Shown: positions 58,401 to 64,000 of the stretch, piece after piece
Position numbering within the stretch: position 1 is the first letter of the stretch
Layout of the letters: every line of letters begins with the position of its first letter
Assembly: GCA_009859145.1 (NCBI GenBank)
Contig: VRVR01000009.1
Span: 310,001 to 374,000 of the forward strand
DNA from: Andalucia godoyi
Taxonomy: Eukaryota > Discoba > Jakobea > Jakobida > Andaluciidae
Reading direction: 5' to 3'
Length of the DNA stretch: 64,000 bases
Translations under genes and position numbers: made by a program
The notes under the pieces: generated by a model
Databases searched by the model: none
What the model saw: only the letters and a program-made list of their open reading frames with translations
What the model was told of the DNA's origin: nothing

Positions 58401-60411
58401 GCTTGTCTGTTGGAAGCTGTGCACGGGAATGCCACACAAGTTTCTGCACATGCTGTCCTGTCTGCGAAATCACAGCGCACTGTGTCTCGCGTCTGTGGTT
58501 CTTGTCTTTGTTGCTCCTTTGGTCTATGTTTCTTTTCGGAGCTTGGCAAAAATCAATCCGAGTGCGTTTGGGTCCGCGGTGGCAGATTCGCAGGACGCAA
58601 CCTCGTTCTTGTCCTTGCTTACGGGGTTTGTGTTTGCGGGTGCCCTATTCGGGAATGTCTGCATCATATTGCTCTTCGTATTCCGGTCGATTCAGCTTGC
58701 TGTTCATGTTTCGCTGGTTGGCATCGTGTCGTTCCGCCTCTCGCTGCCGCGCTCCGGAACGTTCTTTGCAAATGTGATGGCGGGTCTTGCTCTTTCCCAC
58801 GTGTTTTGCATCATGGCGGAAACCCTGCCGCTGATGCTGTTCTACCAAACCTCTGGGTGCCCCACCGACTTTGCCTCGGCTTGGATTTTCATGTGGTGCA
58901 CGGACGCTGTGGCATCCACGCATCTCTATCTAGAGCTGAAGCGACTGCATCACAACCGTGAGTACCGTGCTGGTGCGCTGTCCAAATTGCCGGTGCTTCT
59001 GTTTTGGACCCTCCATCTGAATGCGTTTGTTGTGGCTGCCGTTGATGGGTATGTGGTGTACCAGGGAATGGTGCTGTATGCTCGTCTGTCTCTGGATGTT
59101 GCGTTCCTGGTCCTTCTGTGTCTGGTTGTGGTTCTGCTGACTGTGTTCAGCATTCTATGTGCCTTTTTCGTCCCCGACAGCTTCGTGTCTCTCAAGCATC
59201 TTGCCTGGTGGCTGACATTCGTTGCTACATTCGCGCTCCGCCTTCCTCTCCTTCTCATCGACGGTTTGATTGGCGGCATTGTGCGCATTGCCGGCAAGGT
59301 GAAGTCCTCGCGCGCGGCTGGGATTGCGGACCGCTACGCCGGATTGTGGGCGTGGCTTGTGGAGAAGTTTGAGAATTCACGGCCGCGTGTGTTTGGCAGA
59401 CGGACAGTCGGCAGGCGGCCGTTTCTGCTGATTGGCACGGTCTTCTTGGGTGTGGTGGTGCTCAAGTTTCAAAAGGATCGAGTGTACGGGCCGTCGACGT
59501 CCGCGAATGTCCGCACTTGGCTCAACCGTCAGAATCTCGGCTTCACGTGGCCGCCTTCGCGCATGACATGCGACGACGCATGCGATGCTGTGGATGCCGG
59601 CTTCATGCTGCAGTTCATTCTTGAGGGTGTTGCCTTTGGGTGCTTTGGATTCTCCGTACTGACGGACGTGCTGGGGAGCAACGAAGGCTTTTTCCCTCTG
59701 GTGTTGCATTACATGAGCGTTGTCTCGTCGTTTGCAGGAACGGCCATGCTGTTTGGATCCATCATTCCGATCTGGCTGCCAGACTACTTTGCGCTGTGCG
59801 GGGTCGCTTCGCTGCTTCCACAGTGCGCACCGCTCTTTACAGACTTTGTGGACACGTTCCTGCGAGGGATTGTGGGGCTCGGGCTGAGCACGCTGTTCAC
59901 GATGGCCATCGGCCCGCTGCTGTTCTTTGTCGGCCCCGCACTCATGCGCGTCTGTGCTTATGGAAGAACCGGGATGGGCTCGAGCAATGTTAATGGTGAT
60001 GGCAATGGCAATGGCAATGGTGCTGGGGCCAGTTCGTTTTTCACAGGAATCTTCATCGGAGCGTCCATCCTGACTCCGTTGCTTTGTGTGCTGCCGATGG
60101 CCCTGTTTCAGCAGCTTGCAGGTGATTCCGTGTCGGGAGCCGTGTTCGTCGCCTTTCTTGTTCTTTCTCCCCTGATTGGGTCCATGTTCCGGTTCGACGA
60201 CGCTCGTCCCATGTCGGTGCTGTATCTGTGGGTGCTCATGTTGCTGTCCCTCATCACGGTGCTGATCGTGCATTTCAGCTGGTGGGACGAGATTCAAGGC
60301 TACATGAAGTCGGGGGAATTCTACTGCGAGTTCTTTGCAGAATTTTTCCTCTCCAATGTGGCGTTCGGGGATCTTTTGATGTTGTGTGCTTCCTTCTTTC
60401 TTGAATCATAA
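55444..60411 (+). CDS. Giant LBP/BPI-like lipid-binding ectodomain fused to a polytopic membrane region
   Basis: 1,655 residues in a single uninterrupted frame. Signal peptide MRLLVYVLLLALFELGTIAR. Residues ~25-480 follow the two-lobe pattern of the LBP/BPI/CETP family (amphipathic strands such as VTPTLDMSSINIDIVPDGIH, a C-terminal lobe with VIVANSHVQVTASMNLTATT, and a helix DDVVRSILAGLQHQISDLVT), tubular lipid-binding folds. A cysteine-rich region (480-790) leads to a first membrane helix (~799-823, VIVIAVVCIVIIVIVIAAGL). An Ala/Arg-rich cytosolic loop follows, then about fifteen further membrane helices (905-1650) with a low-complexity NGNGNG loop near 1525. The multipass half has some resemblance to PqiA-type membrane proteins; that link is uncertain. 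Likely role: capture and membrane transfer of lipids, perhaps bacterial envelope lipids, at the surface or in phagosomes. Stop TAA. Confidence 0.7.
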   Translation: MRLLVYVLLLALFELGTIARAVSNFNAAIHVVTQEAFRRSPGEGAPYIADAMKSLSSVHFPDIHGEKCGSTEYIVYGAQATVTPTLDMSSINIDIVPDGIHATGVGSAHVEVPLRYVYITGHTFDHHCLIHKVVCDSVPVFVDVNPITLDAHLQLSLDTTANVIRVNPVVSVNTGAARVDLSRCSSGGSLVDDVVRSILAGLQHQISDLVTSALQQSVNDYIASLASMQVTTPQVFAPFSNAFIALNYTGLVIVANSHVQVTASMNLTATTPEGRNVTWNGVRPEEALRYPPADFQPVSPDGRYMLENLNRQSSTIIEGLFWTMTESGAFMFACNVTVLDARIEFNMSMSQPVASIPGNGNLSLWVDSGRVMSTCGKAPVGDTMPCIQIAFQDLSLFGHLESSGTTSPEYVFVVDGLDMSRISIQLIAPPLPLPLSLITDMLRSLVRHSIGPMNSALRNYTVNLAPGVRPFLPHPVVSLVSYGDGTGEGYTEFLSACSVSKDDPYPCSVRSDAVPRLVSWPPTAPAAGHSIDLQRDEHAVRNEHAVRNSSFPNTVGILVFGSMMRGVGNPTCSMNHEGDRLLSLAINVTGGSCAVASHAPQTASYYSLSSVTSSDGDIRMAARFLCADSACTDCAVEVHDAPPQSCVQSVSKPALSVLLVPSSEGCLGPAMLPPMPPDAFLIVEQTPDGDEFTPTLWAITRVDYTTNASVSVCKSFDEDPFLSAPFAVPGHFMISGRSLLDLDCSPSCADCSVQLSFDQAEPVLVQNKLLQLWTFDFLSSCSAPNIHPAHSGRDDADSKVIVIAVVCIVIIVIVIAAGLVVLGIRMRRRKRRDQSQPRGNVNDQSPLIRGEPNSSVKRDCSACLPQVTMPWNVGATTAAAAAAPVHRRSEEALPRRIPCFFKPRRPTTEEVRLYGMALAIVIIAACLMAYTLASATNPLQKLSVASLRQHVSGPDFFDLAALDRVIRTWVLVVDGTLGSMFALLLLLVCWKLCTGMPHKFLHMLSCLRNHSALCLASVVLVFVAPLVYVSFRSLAKINPSAFGSAVADSQDATSFLSLLTGFVFAGALFGNVCIILLFVFRSIQLAVHVSLVGIVSFRLSLPRSGTFFANVMAGLALSHVFCIMAETLPLMLFYQTSGCPTDFASAWIFMWCTDAVASTHLYLELKRLHHNREYRAGALSKLPVLLFWTLHLNAFVVAAVDGYVVYQGMVLYARLSLDVAFLVLLCLVVVLLTVFSILCAFFVPDSFVSLKHLAWWLTFVATFALRLPLLLIDGLIGGIVRIAGKVKSSRAAGIADRYAGLWAWLVEKFENSRPRVFGRRTVGRRPFLLIGTVFLGVVVLKFQKDRVYGPSTSANVRTWLNRQNLGFTWPPSRMTCDDACDAVDAGFMLQFILEGVAFGCFGFSVLTDVLGSNEGFFPLVLHYMSVVSSFAGTAMLFGSIIPIWLPDYFALCGVASLLPQCAPLFTDFVDTFLRGIVGLGLSTLFTMAIGPLLFFVGPALMRVCAYGRTGMGSSNVNGDGNGNGNGAGASSFFTGIFIGASILTPLLCVLPMALFQQLAGDSVSGAVFVAFLVLSPLIGSMFRFDDARPMSVLYLWVLMLLSLITVLIVHFSWWDEIQGYMKSGEFYCEFFAEFFLSNVAFGDLLMLCASFFLES

Positions 60412-60563
60412 ATGTTTGCAGTTTTTGTTTTCTTCGCGTGCTTGTGCAGGAATGCAGCAGTCTTCAAAACCAAAGGGGGACAACAAAAAACCACCACCAG
60501 GAGGGATGCCGCGATGCTTTTCAATCTTTGCGCTGGACGTCTTGGTTTTTTATGCTTGCCTTT

Positions 60564-62312
60564 TCAGAGTCCCTGGGATTGCTTCCACTTTGCGATTTCT
60601 GAGGAAACTTCAGTCCGAATGACGGCATCCGCAATCACGTTGAAGGAGATTGAAGGAAGTTCGTTCACGGCGGTTGCTGGAACACCCACAAAATGCTTGC
60701 TGCCGTCCCATGACAGGCTGATTTTCCCGTACGAAGGCCAGTCTCTGATCAGATGGTGACCGATCCCGACGAACGGAATGATGTTCCAGGCGGCAAATGA
60801 TTTCAGCTGGGAAACAACGCGGTCAACATATGCATTCACTTCGTTCTCTGACTGCTTCATTCTCTGATTCATCTGTCCGTTGAACAACTGCTCCTGCTTC
60901 TGGAAGCTCTCGATGAATTGAAGGAGGCAGGCCTTGTCTTTCTGCAGGCTCTGCGTCTCGGCGTGCTGCGTGGAAATGACCGTTTTCTTCTCCTGCAATT
61001 TCTCCTTCAGAGAGCGTTCAGAATCTTCCAGCTTTCGCTTTGCGCTCTCCAGCTTGCCAACATCCGCTTGCAGCTGTTCCTTTTCCCGCATCAGCATCTC
61101 ACCCACGCCACGCAGCCGTGCCACCTCAGCTCGCTGTCTTTCCAGCTCGTCTGTTTGGCGTGCCGATGTGGATTCGCCGTCCATGAGCTGCTGTGCCAGA
61201 CGACGGACTTCCTGCTCCAGGCGCTGAATGGTTTCCCGAAGCGACGCTTGTCGCTCCACGGCGACACTGCACTCAACTTGCCTCTCATGAATTTGCGAGT
61301 GGAGATCGCGATTTTCTTCCTCCAGTGCCTCGTGAGCGCTTTGCAGGGTTCTCAAGGCTGCATCGCAATGGCGTAGATCCTTTTCGAGCCCATCTGCCGT
61401 TTTTTGCAGAACGCGTTTCTCCGCAGAATACTTGTGGACCGTCAAGGATAAGCTGTCGCACTCCTCACGCTTCTTTTCCAGTTGTGTGTTGAGCTCCCGC
61501 ACCATTTCAAACCTTGTCGAGAGGAGCAGGTTGTCGTGGCATGCAGTCTTGAAGCTACTCTGCATTGTCCGGAATGCACTATCAAAGACATGGTGGTTCT
61601 TTTTCACGTACTCCTGGGCCCGCGCGTCGTCATCCAAGATGTTGGCTTCTGGAAGAGTTTCGACAAAGAACGATGCGACGAGATTCTCAGCCAGAACTCC
61701 AGGATTTGCACCGATTCGGACCCGCAAGTCTTCGAGATGCTTTGGCACGTTGAGTCCTTGATCAAACCGCAGAAAGACAATGATTGGCATGTCTGGATTG
61801 AGGGCCGCCAAGGTTCGGGCGATGAGGGCATCTTCTGGGTCGATGCGAGGAACCCCGGACATGAACCATATGCATCCATGGTAGGTTTCCGAAAGCTGCG
61901 CAATCTCTCGGATGGAGGCATCGGATTTTGAGCCGGCGAACCCTGGAATGGACACGAAAATGTTTCCTTCGATTGATCCTCTGGCGGTTGCGTGAGCCGG
62001 GTCGTGTGCTTCGTGATCCGTACAGGGTAGCTCCATCAATCCGCAACAAGAGCGGATGAACAATGACTTTCCGAGACCCTCCTTTCCAACCACGAGAATC
62101 CGAAGACCAGAGAGAGGCTGCAGCAGGCCTTGCAGCTGGACATTGTTCCTAGAAAAAACTCGTTCCAATGACGATAGCATGAGACGTCGTTGTGCGCTTC
62201 GCGACGAACAAAAAGTGCACAGCCCAACCAAACAAAAAACAAAAATCAATGTCGGGATTTTCTTCCGGTCTTGGCGAATTTTCGAAACAAGCGAAAAGCC
62301 CCGAATATCCAT
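60564..62312 (-). CDS. P-loop GTPase-like protein with long coiled coil
   Basis: 582 residues from the ATG at 62312, which sits about 55 bp downstream of a TATAAAAG box (62365-62372); a second possible start is at 62180 (MLSSLERVF). An N-terminal hydrophobic stretch (IPTLIFVFCLVGLCTF) may anchor the longer form. G1 is GKEGLGKS. The G3 position reads SIPGF (Ser for the usual Asp), and the base-recognition site is FLRFDQG instead of N/TKxD, so it looks like a degenerate TRAFAC/GIMAP- or septin-like GTPase. Residues ~270-500 are coiled coil. A C-terminal globular part (AAWNIIPFVGIGHHLIRDWP ...) follows. Stop TGA-type at 60564. Divergently paired with the dynamin-like gene at 62535. Confidence 0.7.
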   Translation of the reverse strand: MDIRGFSLVSKIRQDRKKIPTLIFVFCLVGLCTFCSSRSAQRRLMLSSLERVFSRNNVQLQGLLQPLSGLRILVVGKEGLGKSLFIRSCCGLMELPCTDHEAHDPAHATARGSIEGNIFVSIPGFAGSKSDASIREIAQLSETYHGCIWFMSGVPRIDPEDALIARTLAALNPDMPIIVFLRFDQGLNVPKHLEDLRVRIGANPGVLAENLVASFFVETLPEANILDDDARAQEYVKKNHHVFDSAFRTMQSSFKTACHDNLLLSTRFEMVRELNTQLEKKREECDSLSLTVHKYSAEKRVLQKTADGLEKDLRHCDAALRTLQSAHEALEEENRDLHSQIHERQVECSVAVERQASLRETIQRLEQEVRRLAQQLMDGESTSARQTDELERQRAEVARLRGVGEMLMREKEQLQADVGKLESAKRKLEDSERSLKEKLQEKKTVISTQHAETQSLQKDKACLLQFIESFQKQEQLFNGQMNQRMKQSENEVNAYVDRVVSQLKSFAAWNIIPFVGIGHHLIRDWPSYGKISLSWDGSKHFVGVPATAVNELPSISFNVIADAVIRTEVSSEIAKWKQSQGL

Positions 62313-62534
62313 AAAAGGAAAAATCGGAACGCGGATCGCGGACCCCGGAGGGTCAAATTTTGTACTTTTATACCCTGCAACCTCTGAGTTTCCCCCCTTT
62401 CCTTTCCTTTTTTTCTTTTTTTTCTTCATCTTTTTTTCTTCCCTTCATATCCATCGTCTCCATTGTCTTCTTCCTTCATTCTCAACAACCAACTTGATTT
62501 TCGTTTGCACCCCCAAACTCCAGATACAAGCGGC
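62313..62534. promoter_or_regulatory. Shared divergent promoter of the two GTPase genes
   Basis: Only 222 bp separate the two start codons. A TATAAAAG box serves the minus-strand gene (62365-62372). On the plus strand a C/T-rich tract (62395-62500) is followed by CACCCCCAAACTCCAG (ending 62523), an acceptor-like AG 11 bp before the plus-strand ATG. Co-regulation of the two genes is likely but inferred. Confidence 0.55.
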
Positions 62535-64000
62535 ATGTTGCGGCCGTACACGAAGCCTTTTGGAACGTTTGGTCCCGTGGATACGGGCCAGCACCGCACG
62601 CGGCAGTTTTCCGTCTCTGACAGTGCTGCCACTCGCGCCGCCCTGAAAAGCGAATGGATCCGAAAAGGAACTGGCTCGTCTTTCCTGCGCGAGGTTCCTG
62701 ATACTCAACGCATCCAAAAATTCCTCGACGATTCTCACAAGCGACTTCACAAACAGTGCCAGGAAACCGTCACAACGTGGTGTCCGGAACCGTACGTTCC
62801 GCTGCAGTCTCCACCGGCGGCTGGAGGGCGCATTAAGAGGCTGTCAGAGGTCCCCTTGCCGCCTACCAACAAGGACTTGCCGCAGCTGAGCGACGTTGAA
62901 TTCTGCCGAGTCATACAGAGCCTCCTGGAATCTGGACGTCCAAAGGAATTGATCGAATGCATGAAAGAAATTGACGCCTTCGCACTGCGCGGAGCCTTGG
63001 GTGTCGATCCCACGCACTTTGAGCAGGATATGAAAATTGTCGGTCGTGTCCAGTGTGCGCTTGCCCGATTTGGTGACCTAATGCATCTGAAGAAAATGGA
63101 CTTGGATCACTGGATCGTGGTTTGCGGCTTTGAATCGAGCGGAAAGACAACGCTGCTGTCTGCGTTGCTCGGGTTTCCGGCTGGCGTTACGTGTGCGAAC
63201 ACAGCCACACGATGCCCGATCATGTTTTATCTGTCGGTGGACGAGAAATGCCAGGAAACGATGTTCCGAATCCATCACTGGGAAGGCAACTTCCAGGATC
63301 CCAACTGCGCGATGTCCAGAGAAGGCACGTGGACGCCGATCGCAAAATTGCTGGACGAGCTTCAACGTCACACAGAGAATGTGAGAAAGGAGTGCACCCC
63401 AAAGGATGAAGGGCTCACCGTGCGGTCCCTCAAAGTGGAGATCAAGTCCCACTATCTTCCTTTCACCGGAGTCGTCGTCGATACTCCAGGGCTGAAAATT
63501 GCTGGTGGTGGAAACGGCAAGAATGCAGCGAACACGGAAATGTTCCTCAATGCATTCAATGACCAGATCACGTCCATCATCCAGACATACATCCAGGACC
63601 GCGTTGCTCGCGACAAGAACTCTGTCACCATCATCTCCGTAACCAATGGATCGCAGCCGAATGCTGAAAACTTCTACACCGGACGTCTTCGAAAACTTGT
63701 TCCCAACATCGACGACCGAGTCGTCGAAGTGTTCACTCGGCTGGACACTGGTCTTTCTCTGCGGCCCCTTGCCGCGCCCAACAACCAGAACGGCAGTGCG
63801 TTCGCAACTCTGCAAGAGCAGGAGTTCGTGCTATTTGACGTCAACGATGCGCAGGAATTCGATCGAATTCTTCTCAACATGTTTGGCGCTGCAATGACGA
63901 CGATCCGCGATGCGGCTCGCTTTACGCCGCACTGTGTGTACGAGCGAAAGGCTCCGGTGTGCCTTCGTGGAGTGGAGAAACTGTGCAAGGATTTCTCCCA
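62535..64000 (+). CDS. Dynamin-like large GTPase, 3' end beyond window
   Basis: 488 codons to the window edge. An N-terminal ~190-residue leader, rich in Pro and charged residues, precedes the G domain. G1 is GFESSGKTTLLSALLGFPAG, as in dynamins (GxxSSGKS). The switch region carries CANTATRCPIMFYL (dynamin-type TRxP), G3 is VVVDTPGLKI, and G4 is FTRLDTG (dynamin T(R/K)LD). Between them lies SVTIISVTNGSQPNAE, equivalent to the dynamin strand before G4. Dynamin relatives bend or cut membranes in endocytosis, organelle division or, for GBP-like members, defence; which applies here cannot be told without the missing middle and GED domains. Shares a promoter region with the coiled-coil GTPase-like gene. 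The ATG at 62535 is the first after the acceptor-like AG. Confidence 0.85.
   Translation, partial: MLRPYTKPFGTFGPVDTGQHRTRQFSVSDSAATRAALKSEWIRKGTGSSFLREVPDTQRIQKFLDDSHKRLHKQCQETVTTWCPEPYVPLQSPPAAGGRIKRLSEVPLPPTNKDLPQLSDVEFCRVIQSLLESGRPKELIECMKEIDAFALRGALGVDPTHFEQDMKIVGRVQCALARFGDLMHLKKMDLDHWIVVCGFESSGKTTLLSALLGFPAGVTCANTATRCPIMFYLSVDEKCQETMFRIHHWEGNFQDPNCAMSREGTWTPIAKLLDELQRHTENVRKECTPKDEGLTVRSLKVEIKSHYLPFTGVVVDTPGLKIAGGGNGKNAANTEMFLNAFNDQITSIIQTYIQDRVARDKNSVTIISVTNGSQPNAENFYTGRLRKLVPNIDDRVVEVFTRLDTGLSLRPLAAPNNQNGSAFATLQEQEFVLFDVNDAQEFDRILLNMFGAAMTTIRDAARFTPHCVYERKAPVCLRGVEKLCKDFS

Overview
The window is nuclear DNA of an intron-poor unicellular eukaryote. It encodes a mitochondrial Hsp70, a mitoribosomal DAP3/mS29, a CCT chaperonin subunit, Ubc9 and the splicing factor SF3B5. 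Most genes are single, long, uninterrupted frames. All three stop codons terminate conserved genes, so the code is standard. Three transmembrane or soluble class III cyclases, hybrid histidine kinases, a cyclase containing a TmcB-like region, GCC2/GCC3 cysteine-rich receptors and a GH18 chitinase together suggest a free-living, probably bacterivorous, heterotrophic protist. A jakobid, heterolobosean or amoebozoan-like lineage is possible, but this is a guess. Three N-runs (5500-5620, 23490-23642, 45056-45467) are assembly gaps.

Layout. 1-15.5 kb is a housekeeping block, mostly on the minus strand: a 3'-truncated FCP1/Tim50-like protein, mtHSP70, a PAAT-like coiled-coil protein with one intron, SF3B5, DAP3/mS29, CCT-eta, Ubc9, a small basic two-exon protein and a FAM184 coiled-coil protein. 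16-20.7 kb carries secretory-pathway genes: a pepsin-like aspartic protease whose two catalytic motifs are in swapped order, a GT15-like mannosyltransferase and a secreted NlpC/P60-like cysteine peptidase. 21-42.3 kb is rich in signalling genes: a class IIIb-like cyclase, the C-terminus of a hybrid kinase, a GH18 chitinase, a PAS-cyclase, a GCC2/GCC3 receptor-like protein, a complete hybrid histidine kinase and a 1,683-residue multipass adenylyl cyclase. 43.8-55 kb carries a secreted propeller-like protein, a WD40 protein, a second and larger GCC2/GCC3 receptor, a broken transmembrane kinase and an unknown protein. 55.4-64 kb carries a giant LBP/BPI-ectodomain multipass protein and a divergent pair of P-loop GTPase-like genes, the last cut by the window end.

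Three observations stand out. First, the aspartic protease at 16044-17549 looks circularly permuted: the N-lobe DTGS strand sits at the C-terminus, just before a membrane anchor. Second, a ~310-bp dispersed repeat occurs three times, each copy upstream of and co-directional with a gene, and each ends in GACTTGACTACG followed by a splice-donor-like GTAAG/GTAGG. It may be a promoter plus non-coding first-exon cassette. Third, several intergenic stretches look like decaying genes. The clearest is a kinase with an in-frame TAG inside its catalytic loop and frameshifts upstream. Many intact genes also have a pyrimidine tract plus AG just before the ATG, consistent with 5'-UTR introns or trans-splicing.
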